Position numbers and translations under genes: made by a program. From Spirochaetales bacterium (GTDB lineage: Bacteria; Spirochaetota; Spirochaetia; Treponematales; UBA12059), in contig JAFGUM010000213.1 of NCBI GenBank assembly GCA_016938515.1, positions 1 through 9,329 on the forward strand: 9,329 nt of DNA, read 5' to 3'. Positions 1 through 6,254 of this stretch are shown here, one piece after another (position 1 is the first letter of the stretch; every line of letters starts with the position of its first letter). The notes under the pieces were generated by a model. That model ran no database searches. It was not told where the DNA came from and was given only the letters and a program-made list of their open reading frames with translations.

Positions 1-522
1 AATCCCGAGGCCAAAACCGCCATGGAGGACGCCGGGCGGCGCATGTTCAGCATGATGGTAATTTATGAGAAGCTGTACCGCTCGGAGGACTTCAGGACGG
101 TATCGTCTGCGGAGTACCTGTCACAGCTCCTCGACATGATACGCGAACAGTTTTCAACGCCTGGCGTGAGGGTAGAGCGGGAACTGGCTGATTTCCCGCT
201 GGATTCTTCAGTGCTGTTCCCGCTTGGCATGATACTCAACGAGCTGATCACGAACGCGTTCAAGTACGCCTTCGTCGGGAAGGGGTCAGGGACGATACGC
301 GTGTCGTTGCGTTGTGACGACAGGGGCTCCGCAAAACTGCTCGTGCTTGATGACGGGGTGGGATTGCCTTCGGAGTATCTGTCCGAAGGGACGGGGGGTT
401 TTGGCTCTATGATGATACGGGCGCTTACCGATCAGATACAGGGGACAGTGCATGCGTCATCAGAGAACGGGGCGCGCATTGCCGTTTCGTTCCCGATTGT
501 GTCCTCCTGCATCGAATCGTAG
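1..522 (+). CDS. Sensor histidine kinase, C-terminal part (HisKA_2/HATPase_c type), 5' end outside window
   Basis: The reading frame is open from the first base, so the start, the sensor region and the phospho-accepting histidine lie to the left of the window. About 173 residues are visible. The first part (MMVIYEKLYRSEDF) matches the end of the HisKA_2 dimerisation helix, where this family normally has a 'HekLYrs'-like motif. Next comes the ATP-binding domain: an N-box (LGMILNELITNAFKYAF), a G1 box (LVLDDGVGLP) and a G2-like box (GTGGFGSMMIRALTDQIQG). This order is typical of short cytoplasmic kinase cores that phosphorylate a separate response regulator. No response regulator is visible here. 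The gene ends in TAG at 520-522 and is convergent with the Nudix gene, with one base between the two stop codons. The ATP-binding domain is clear; signal and partner are unknown. Confidence 0.88.
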   Translation, partial: NPEAKTAMEDAGRRMFSMMVIYEKLYRSEDFRTVSSAEYLSQLLDMIREQFSTPGVRVERELADFPLDSSVLFPLGMILNELITNAFKYAFVGKGSGTIRVSLRCDDRGSAKLLVLDDGVGLPSEYLSEGTGGFGSMMIRALTDQIQGTVHASSENGARIAVSFPIVSSCIES

Positions 523-523
523 T

Positions 524-1168
524 TTAACCCCGCAGTACTGCCGCGAGCTCGGCGAGGATCATCGCCGTAGCACCCCACACCCGCTGCCCGGCCAGCTTGT
601 AGTACGGAACCGACCACAGCCGCTCCTCGAACAACGCGTCCTCTACGAATCGCGCCTTCGGGTCTAATAACTCATCGAGTGATGCCGTGAACAGCGCCGC
701 CACTTCGTCCGCAGACGGAGCAAACCGGGGTAGGCCTGGTGCTGTGCCAACAAACGGGTAGACGATAAAGCGGCTCGGTGGGACGCGTAGCGGGCTCAGA
801 GCTGCGACGACGCTGTTAGTAGCCAGGTCTACTCCCAGTTCTTCTCCTGTTTCCCTGAGAGCGCATGCCTCGTATGATTCTGCGCCTTCGCGTGAGCCTC
901 CCGGCAGGGACACCTGGCCGGCGTGCACACCCATGCCATCGGTCCTGAGCATCAGCGGAAAGCGAACCTGGCTGTTGTCTTCGTACAGCAGCACGAGTAC
1001 TGCCGCATCCCGCCATACGCAGAGCGACTGGTGTGGCGGCGGGTTACGGCGGTATTCGGGTAGCATGCCCATGTGCGCGGCCTCACCCGGAAGGTGACTA
1101 GCGCCTCTCAGCGCGGACAGGGCTTCGTGCAGCATCATTGCGATCGAGTATGCCCGATCATCGTTCAA
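524..1168 (-). CDS. NudL-like Nudix hydrolase, probable CoA diphosphatase
   Basis: The product is 214 residues. It carries a complete Nudix box at about 91-112 (G-x5-E-x7-RE-x2-EE-x-G-V, ending RETGEELGV), which binds the catalytic divalent metal. Just upstream, HAGQVSLPGG at 82-91 matches the extra signature of the CoA pyrophosphatase branch (UPF0035; NudL, NUDT7/8). VYPFVG at 136-141 and WGATAMIL at 198-205 are also usual there. Family members split CoA or its derivatives into phosphopantetheine compounds and 3',5'-ADP in the cytoplasm. The chosen start is TTG at 1168, overlapping the yibE/F stop codon as TTGA, with a GGAG about 14 bases upstream. The alternative ATG start at 1138 would remove ten residues and lacks a good Shine-Dalgarno. 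Coupling to yibE/F supports the TTG. The substrate is inferred from family motifs. Confidence 0.87.
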   Translation of the reverse strand: MNDDRAYSIAMMLHEALSALRGASHLPGEAAHMGMLPEYRRNPPPHQSLCVWRDAAVLVLLYEDNSQVRFPLMLRTDGMGVHAGQVSLPGGSREGAESYEACALRETGEELGVDLATNSVVAALSPLRVPPSRFIVYPFVGTAPGLPRFAPSADEVAALFTASLDELLDPKARFVEDALFEERLWSVPYYKLAGQRVWGATAMILAELAAVLRG

Positions 1169-2349
1169 GGGGCAAGCGTAGACTCCATACCTTTGTGCGC
1201 AAACAACGCCGCCGCGAGTACAGCCGTAAACGGCGCTATGAACACGAGGCCGAGCGAGCCGATCATTGTGTGGAACAGCTCGCTGGAAACATAGGATATG
1301 GTAAACATGTTGAGTGCCGGTACGCCCTGCGCCATGAAGACCATGAGAAGGCTGGTAAAGCCGCCGGTGTACGCGAGGAGCAACGTTGTCGTCATCGTAC
1401 CAAACACCTTGCGGCCAACTGTAAAGCCGGAAGCGACGAGTTCAATGAATCCGAGTTCGGGTCTTTTTTTGTGCACTTCTTCGAGAGCGACCGCCACGTC
1501 TATAGCCAGGTCCATGATCGCGCCAGACGACGCCAGGAAGGTACCGGCAAGAAATATTGAAGTAAGATTGAGGTGCTCGAAGCCGCCAAACCTGAGGGTC
1601 TCGGAAAACGGTCGTACAGCGCCGTTCAGGTTGTACGGTCGTGCCAAAAGGAGGGCTATCGCCGCGCTCGTCGCTGTTCCCCAGAGGCTGCCCAGAAATG
1701 CGGCGGTTCCCGCTTTGGTAAAACCGGCTACGAGATAGCAGATGACCGCTGACAGCAACGCTACTAGCCCGAGGCTCGCCAGTACTGGTTCTACCCCTGC
1801 TAGAAACGCCGGAATAAGCAGCTTCCACACGGCAATCGCCGAAAAAGCGAAAGCGGTCATCGTCTTGAAGCCCGTCCATCCCCCGTACAGGAGAAGCAGG
1901 ATGAAAAATGATCCGACCAGCAGCAGTTCCAGATCCAGTCGCCAGTGATCGACGAGCGTGATGGATGCCGGATCGCTTCCATCGTCTGATGGATCAATGA
2001 CGACGAGCGCCTTGTCCCCCGGGCGGTACAGCTTGTCGAGGTCGGCCTTGCCGTACAGGATATTGTCAGCATCCCGCCTTAGTCCCGCGTATTGCCCCGT
2101 GAGCACTTCAACGGTCGCAATCTGTTCGCCTTGCATGATGACACCATAGTTGATGATACCGTCGTCGTGCGTCTCGATAACCCGAGCCTTGGCGCGTATC
2201 GAATGATCGTCAATGCGCTCGTAGCCGGTTGGCACCAAGAGCAGCATCAGAGAGGCGAGCAGGGTTACAACTACGAGGGCTACGTCTTTCGCGTGTACGC
2301 CGCTCCAGGCGTGCGAAAAATAAGCCTTGATCACGTGTGAGGCTTTCAT
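1165..2349 (-). CDS. YibE/F family polytopic membrane protein
   Basis: The product is 394 residues with a YibE/F layout. One membrane segment (about 22-40) precedes a soluble, mostly beta-like domain of about 95 residues. The rest is a run of hydrophobic segments, at roughly 139-156, 160-182, 187-210, 214-236, 262-290, 316-340 and 362-384. Two conserved family stretches are visible: SSGAIMDLAIDVAVALEEV near 274-292 and GRKVFGTMTTTLLLAYTGG near 312-330. The molecular function of YibE/F proteins is not established; a transport role is often guessed but I see no diagnostic transporter motif. The start is ATG at 2349 with a modest AAAGG upstream. It lies 88 bases after the phosphatase gene, behind a hairpin region, and its stop overlaps the Nudix start. 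Family assignment is strong, function open. Confidence 0.85.
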   Translation of the reverse strand: MKASHVIKAYFSHAWSGVHAKDVALVVVTLLASLMLLLVPTGYERIDDHSIRAKARVIETHDDGIINYGVIMQGEQIATVEVLTGQYAGLRRDADNILYGKADLDKLYRPGDKALVVIDPSDDGSDPASITLVDHWRLDLELLLVGSFFILLLLYGGWTGFKTMTAFAFSAIAVWKLLIPAFLAGVEPVLASLGLVALLSAVICYLVAGFTKAGTAAFLGSLWGTATSAAIALLLARPYNLNGAVRPFSETLRFGGFEHLNLTSIFLAGTFLASSGAIMDLAIDVAVALEEVHKKRPELGFIELVASGFTVGRKVFGTMTTTLLLAYTGGFTSLLMVFMAQGVPALNMFTISYVSSELFHTMIGSLGLVFIAPFTAVLAAALFAHKGMESTLAP

Positions 2350-2366
2350 TGTGAAACCTTTCCGGG

Positions 2367-2424
2367 AAAAATTAGATACCCGGCCGCGGACGGCCGGGTA
2401 GAACCCGGAGTCCGGCGCCGGGTT
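2367..2424 (-). terminator. Tandem GC-rich hairpins after the alkaline phosphatase gene
   Basis: Two inverted repeats stand side by side between the phosphatase stop and yibE/F. The first met by transcription has arms AACCCGG (2402-2408) and CCGGGTT (2418-2424). The second is a perfect 10-bp stem, TACCCGGCCG (2377-2386) with CGGCCGGGTA (2391-2400), and a four-base loop. On the - strand the second stem is followed, after a few bases, by five T (2371-2367). On the + strand the other hairpin is followed by GTTTTT, so the element may act in both directions. The displaced T-tract makes strength on the - strand uncertain; some read-through into yibE/F is likely, since no clear promoter is seen for that gene. 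Confidence 0.62.
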
Positions 2425-2437
2425 GTTTTTACTGTGA

Positions 2438-3907
2438 TTACTGCTTGGCGACAGAAGCTGGCAGCTTCACGTTCATGGCGGTAGCCAGCTTGAAGAAGAT
2501 GTCGGTGTTGTCGTAGTAGCCGTTGAACAGGCTCTGACCCTGTCCGAGGGCGAAGGTCACGACGGGAACGCCGGTGTGCGAATACGAGGTCCAGCCGATG
2601 CCTGCGGTCTGGTTGGCTAGGTGGGTGAGCGTCACGGTAAAGGGCTCGTAGCCACCGTACAGCAGGTATACGCTCTCCTGGGGGGCGCGCTCAACTTCAC
2701 CCTTCATGGAGCGAATGAAGGCACGCTGGAGCATCTCCTGGTCAGATTTGGAGAGCTTGCCGTAGTCAAGACCAAAATAGTCCTTTACACCGGGGAGCAG
2801 GTCTTCGAGCTTGGCGCTCCGGGCTTCGTGGCTGGCTTTGTACGGGCTAAGGATCTCGGTGTTGTACCTGACGTACGAGCCCTGCTGCAGGTAGATGTTG
2901 ATGAACGAGGTGCTGTACTTGGTGCCGGCAAAGCCGAGGCTCATACCGCCGGTCTCATGGTCGCCGGTTACTACGATGAGCGTGTCCTTGGGGTGCTGCT
3001 TCTGGAACGCAACGGCCTTGGCGATGGCGCGGTCAAACTCGAGTGTGTCACCGATCGACGCGGCGGCGTCGTTGGCGTGGCAGGCCCAGTCAATCTTGCC
3101 GGATTCTACAGCCATGAAAAAGCCCTTGGCCTTGGGGTCGTACAGAAGTTCGATACCCTTCTCAACGTAGTCGCTCAGCGACAGGTCTCCAGGCTTGCGG
3201 TCGATATCGTAGGGCATCGACATTGAATCCTGCAGCGTCTTGTTGACGGCGAGCACTTTCTGTCCAGCGGCCGGCTTCAGGGCCTTGAAGGTAGCAGGGT
3301 CGTTGACGTAGGTGTAACCAGCGGCTTTGGCCATCTCGACTACGTCGGGCTGGTCATCCTTCTTGCCTTTGGGCTGGGCGAATCCGCCGCCGCCAAAGTA
3401 GTCAAAGCCGGATTTGGTAAGTTGTACCGCTATTTCGTACATGCTGCCACGGCTCGCGACCTTGGCGTAGAAACCGGCCGGGGTGGCGTGGTTGATAGAC
3501 ACGTTAGATACGACGCCAACCTTCCAGCCGAGATCCTTGGCGTACTCCGCTATGGTCTTGAACGCGGTGGTCTTGCTCGTGTCCATGTTGATGGTGCCGG
3601 AGTGCGTCTTGTTGCCGGTCGCGATGGCGGTAACGGCAGAAGCGGAATCCGTGATGATCGACGTCGAGTCGTAGGTCGTGTTCAGCCCCTGTGCTGGAAA
3701 CTGGGTAAACCCGAGGCGGACAAAACCAGGGGTCTTTTCGGCCATGGCGCGGGTGTATACTTCAGCCGCGCTTATCTGGGTCATCGACATGCCGTCTCCG
3801 ATAAAGACGAACACGTACTTGGCGGTTTCTGCCTTCTGGGCAAACGCCGGAGCGGCTATGAAAGCCAGCACCAGGGCGAGTGCCATCATGCGATTGCGCA
3901 ATTTCAT
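2438..3907 (-). CDS. phoA: Secreted alkaline phosphatase (PhoA family)
   Basis: The product is 489 residues and begins with a signal peptide (MKLRNRMMALALVLAFIAAPAFA, then Q), with an AFA type I cleavage site and no lipobox. Active-site motifs are in family order: IGDGM with metal ligand Asp38, the nucleophile Ser88 in TDSAS, His140/Thr142 in NHATPA, Glu268, Asp273 and His277 in ESGKIDWACHAND, Asp316-His317 in TGDHETGG, and His444 in SHTGVPV. His140 and Trp274 replace the Asp153 and Lys328 of the E. coli enzyme, as in TAB5-like phosphatases. It should hydrolyse phosphate monoesters outside the cytoplasm, using zinc and magnesium. Between the DHE motif and His444 lie about 127 residues, against about 40 in E. 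coli PhoA. ATG at 3907 is chosen for its GAGGAGG and intact signal peptide; a TTG 24 bases upstream is rejected. It looks like its own transcription unit. Confidence 0.95.
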   Translation of the reverse strand: MKLRNRMMALALVLAFIAAPAFAQKAETAKYVFVFIGDGMSMTQISAAEVYTRAMAEKTPGFVRLGFTQFPAQGLNTTYDSTSIITDSASAVTAIATGNKTHSGTINMDTSKTTAFKTIAEYAKDLGWKVGVVSNVSINHATPAGFYAKVASRGSMYEIAVQLTKSGFDYFGGGGFAQPKGKKDDQPDVVEMAKAAGYTYVNDPATFKALKPAAGQKVLAVNKTLQDSMSMPYDIDRKPGDLSLSDYVEKGIELLYDPKAKGFFMAVESGKIDWACHANDAAASIGDTLEFDRAIAKAVAFQKQHPKDTLIVVTGDHETGGMSLGFAGTKYSTSFINIYLQQGSYVRYNTEILSPYKASHEARSAKLEDLLPGVKDYFGLDYGKLSKSDQEMLQRAFIRSMKGEVERAPQESVYLLYGGYEPFTVTLTHLANQTAGIGWTSYSHTGVPVVTFALGQGQSLFNGYYDNTDIFFKLATAMNVKLPASVAKQ

Positions 3908-3912
3908 TAGAG

Positions 3913-3919
3913 CCTCCTC
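3913..3919 (-). promoter_or_regulatory. Strong Shine-Dalgarno deciding the phosphatase start
   Basis: GAGGAGG on the - strand lies five bases before the ATG at 3907. It is a near-perfect anti-16S match and selects this ATG over the in-frame TTG at 3931, which would put eight odd residues in front of the signal peptide. It suggests efficient translation. Confidence 0.85.
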
Positions 3920-3953
3920 TGCAGGATACAAAGATGCTCACTTATACACGGGC

Positions 3954-3986
3954 AATATAACAAGTGGATTCATTTTAGATAAAATT
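3954..3986 (-). promoter_or_regulatory. Candidate phosphatase promoter with overlapping palindrome
   Basis: The short stretch between the CBS/ACT terminator and the phosphatase is much more AT-rich than its surroundings. On the - strand TTTATC is followed 18 bases later by TATATT (3959-3954), an acceptable but weak sigma-70-like pair. The -35-like element falls inside an inverted repeat, ATTTTA-GA-TAAAAT (3972-3985), which could be an operator. I could not make out a clear Pho box. Read by eye only; the transcription start is unknown. Confidence 0.35.
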
Positions 3987-4017
3987 GACGTGAAACGGAG
4001 TCGTAAAAGCCTCTGAT

Positions 4018-4060
4018 AAAAAAAACGGAACCCACGGGTCGCAAGGCGACCGGGGCTCCG
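4018..4060 (-). terminator. Intrinsic terminator of the liv-CBS/ACT operon
   Basis: On the - strand a GC-rich hairpin is followed at once by eight T (4025-4018). The stem has a GGTCGC/GCGACC core around an AAG-type loop, then CCC/GGG, and CGGA/TCCG at the base, with small internal mismatches. It lies 24 bases after the CBS/ACT stop codon and separates the transporter operon from the phosphatase gene. Confidence 0.88.
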
Positions 4061-4083
4061 GCTTCCGAACGCTGGCGGCAGGA

Positions 4084-4728
4084 TCAGGATCCGAGCACGT
4101 TGACGACGCTTTCGACAAGCGGGGTAATCGTGTCGATAAGCTGCTGTTTGGGCACGCCTTCTACTTTGAGCGTGCAACGGGCGTTGGTGGGATCGTCGCC
4201 TTCAAAGGTAGCCAGCGCGATGATGTTGCCGCCGGCTGCGGCGATGGCACCGGCGAGTTCTGCCAGCTTGCCCCGCTTCTCTGTACACACCACGGTAAGG
4301 CGAACGCCCTTGTGTCTCGCTCCGAACAGCTGTATGAACAGCTTGAACAGGTCTGACTCGGTGATGATGCCCACGAGAATATCGCCGCGCATGACGGGCA
4401 AGCCCGCTATGCGGTTGTCGTCCATTATCCTTGCCGCTTCCTCGATGGGGAGGTCCTCGGTTACGGTTATCAGTTTCTTTGCCATTACCTCTTCCACCTT
4501 GAGGTTGGATATGAGGTAGTGTAGCTCGTATATGTCCAGTGATGTGGCGGGCGGAGCCGACGCGTGCGTGAGGTCAGACGCTGTAACGATGCCTACCAGC
4601 TTGCCGGCTGCGTTTTTGACAGGCAGGCGGTGTATTTTTTCCTTGCGCATCATAGCCTGCGCCTCGGGTACGGTTACGTTGGATCCGATGGTTATCGGAT
4701 TCTTGGTCATGCAGTTTCCTACGATCAT
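4084..4728 (-). CDS. AcuB-like protein with two CBS domains and an ACT domain
   Basis: The product is 214 residues and soluble, with no membrane segment. Two CBS motifs are visible, at about 5-55 (MTKNPITIG...HRLPVKNAAGKLVGIVTASDL) and 78-132 (VEEVMAKKLITVTED...GLPVMRGDILVGIITESDL). They form a pair that in this family binds adenine nucleotides. A C-terminal ACT-like domain follows at about 142-210 (VRLTVVCTEKRGKLAELAG, GGNIIALATFEG); ACT domains often bind amino acids. Length and order match AcuB of Bacillus, named for an acetoin-utilisation locus, but no acetoin genes are here. The gene starts 22 bases after livF, with AAGGAGG five bases before its ATG, and is the last gene before a strong terminator. 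Its place in a liv operon suggests, but does not prove, sensing of energy state or branched-chain amino acids. Confidence 0.9.
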   Translation of the reverse strand: MIVGNCMTKNPITIGSNVTVPEAQAMMRKEKIHRLPVKNAAGKLVGIVTASDLTHASAPPATSLDIYELHYLISNLKVEEVMAKKLITVTEDLPIEEAARIMDDNRIAGLPVMRGDILVGIITESDLFKLFIQLFGARHKGVRLTVVCTEKRGKLAELAGAIAAAGGNIIALATFEGDDPTNARCTLKVEGVPKQQLIDTITPLVESVVNVLGS

Positions 4729-4750
4729 GCAATCCTCCTTGATTTCAGAG

Positions 4751-5464
4751 TTACAAGCCCAGGTAGGCTTTGCGCACTTCTTCGTTGACCAGCAGATGCT
4801 CCGAAGAATCGGCCATTTTTATAGCTCCATTCTGCAGCACATAGCCCTTGTTTGCAATCTTGAGCGCCATGTTCGCGTTCTGTTCCACGAGGAAGATGGT
4901 CGTCTTGCGCTCTTCGTTGATGCGCTTGATTATCTGGAAAATGTTGTGGACGATAATGGGCGCCAAGCCCAGGGACGGCTCGTCGAGCAGCAGGATGCGC
5001 GGTCTGGCCATCAGCGCGCGGGAAATGGCGAGCATCTGCTGCTCGCCGCCAGACAGCGTGCCGCCCGCCTGGTTGCGCCGCTCCGCGAGTCTTGGGAACA
5101 GCTCGAATACCTCTTCCAGGTCTGCCTTGATGAGCGACTTGTTGTCGCGCAGAAAGGCTCCCATGTCCAGGTTTTCAAGTACGGTAAGCTGTGGAAAAAT
5201 CCTGCGTCCTTCGGGCACCTGGGATAGACCCATGCTTACTATCTTGTGGGGACTGATGCTGGAAATATCGACACCGTCAAGGATGACCTGTCCGCTTCGT
5301 ATCGGCGTGATGCCGCAGATTGACATCAGCGTCGTCGTCTTGCCAGCGCCGTTGGCACCGATGAGTGTGACTATTTCGCCTTCTTCCACCGACAGTGAAA
5401 TTCCCTTGAGCGCCTGGATATTGCCGTAGTAGGTGCTTACGTTCTTGAGTTCCATCAGAGCCAT
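4751..5464 (-). CDS. livF: Branched-chain amino acid ABC transporter ATPase LivF
   Basis: The product is 237 residues, the usual LivF length. It has Walker A GANGAGKT (36-43), the LivF-type Q-loop region VPEGRRIFP (83-91), the ABC signature LSGGEQQ (137-143) and Walker B ILLLDEP (157-163). At the switch position it has Gln in FLVEQNAN (191-198) where most ABC ATPases have His; this is normal for LivF and not a defect. It pairs with LivG on the cytoplasmic side and hydrolyses ATP to drive import of leucine, isoleucine and valine, or related substrates. The ATG is one base after the livG stop, and its Shine-Dalgarno (AGGAG) lies in the last codons of livG, so the two genes are translationally coupled. 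Confidence 0.95.
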   Translation of the reverse strand: MALMELKNVSTYYGNIQALKGISLSVEEGEIVTLIGANGAGKTTTLMSICGITPIRSGQVILDGVDISSISPHKIVSMGLSQVPEGRRIFPQLTVLENLDMGAFLRDNKSLIKADLEEVFELFPRLAERRNQAGGTLSGGEQQMLAISRALMARPRILLLDEPSLGLAPIIVHNIFQIIKRINEERKTTIFLVEQNANMALKIANKGYVLQNGAIKMADSSEHLLVNEEVRKAYLGL

Positions 5465-5465
5465 G

Positions 5466-6254
5466 TCATTCTCCTAAATACGCTTTGATAACTTCGGGAT
5501 TGCTCTTTATCTCTACGGGTGGTCCTTCGGCTATCAAGCGTCCGTAATCGAGCACGTATATTCTCTCTGATACGTTCATGACCAGGCTCATGTCGTGTTC
5601 GATGAGCAAGATGGTAACGTTCTCCCTATCGCGTATGAGGTTGATGGTCTCTTCGAGTTCTTTGGTTTCGTGGGGGTTCATACCCGCAACCGGCTCGTCC
5701 AGCAGGAGCAGGAACGGGTCGGTAGCCAAGGCGCGGGCTATCTCGAGACGCCTTTGCGCGCCGTACGGCAGGTTTCGGGCTGTTTCGTTGATGAACATTG
5801 CGAGACCCATTTTCTTGAGTATCTCGTGGCTCTCGTCAATCAGCCTCTGCTCTTCCTCACGGGTAGCGCGGTCCCGGATAATGGCCTTGAAGATTCCGGC
5901 CTGCAACGAGTTGTGCCTGCCTATCATAACGTTTTCGAGAACGGTCATATTGCTGAACAACCTGATGTTCTGAAACGTTCTGGCGAGTCCTTTGCGGTTG
6001 ATGATATTTGGCTTCAAACCGTGAATATGCTCGGCGGGGCCATCTCCGGGCTGTATTGCTACGCTGCCTTCTGTTGGCTTGTACACGCCGGTGATGCAAT
6101 TGAAGATGGTCGTTTTACCCGCACCGTTGGGACCAATCAGCGCGCAAATCTCGCCCTTCTTAATGTGCAGTGAAACATCGTCTATGGCGCGTAGACCGCC
6201 AAATACCATCGACAGGTTCTTGATTTCAAGGATAGGCGCGTTTGTATTGGTCAT
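5466..6254 (-). CDS. livG: Branched-chain amino acid ABC transporter ATPase LivG
   Basis: The product is 262 residues, normal for LivG. Walker A is GPNGAGKT (41-48), the Q-loop is RTFQN (92-96), the signature is the LivG variant LPYGAQR (162-168), Walker B is LLLLDEP (182-188) and the switch His220 lies in LIEHDMSLVM. The GMNPHE after Walker B is also typical of LivG. It is the partner ATPase of LivF, docking on the cytoplasmic loops of LivH and LivM. The ATG overlaps the livM stop by four bases (ATGA) and is preceded by GGGGAGG seven bases upstream. All catalytic motifs are intact. Confidence 0.95.
   Translation of the reverse strand: MTNTNAPILEIKNLSMVFGGLRAIDDVSLHIKKGEICALIGPNGAGKTTIFNCITGVYKPTEGSVAIQPGDGPAEHIHGLKPNIINRKGLARTFQNIRLFSNMTVLENVMIGRHNSLQAGIFKAIIRDRATREEEQRLIDESHEILKKMGLAMFINETARNLPYGAQRRLEIARALATDPFLLLLDEPVAGMNPHETKELEETINLIRDRENVTILLIEHDMSLVMNVSERIYVLDYGRLIAEGPPVEIKSNPEVIKAYLGE

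Noticed and set aside
1138..1738. Overlapping + strand frames opposite yibE/F (1138-1560 and 1298-1738)
   Set aside because: They are antisense shadows; the - strand frame carries the YibE/F motifs over its full length.
2621..3226. 201-codon open frame on the + strand opposite the alkaline phosphatase gene (others at 3422-3910 and 2895-3170)
   Set aside because: They lie wholly antisense to a gene with intact family motifs, show no recognisable domain, and arise from its GC-biased codons.
3908..3931. Upstream TTG start for the phosphatase, adding MYPAEEAL
   Set aside because: The ATG at 3907 has a near-perfect Shine-Dalgarno and starts directly at the signal peptide; the TTG frame would run through that Shine-Dalgarno.
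5412..5464. LivF switch residue is Gln instead of His, looking like a lost catalytic residue
   Set aside because: The Gln (in FLVEQNAN, near residue 195) is the normal state in LivF proteins, so it is not a defect. The coordinates given mark only the gene start.
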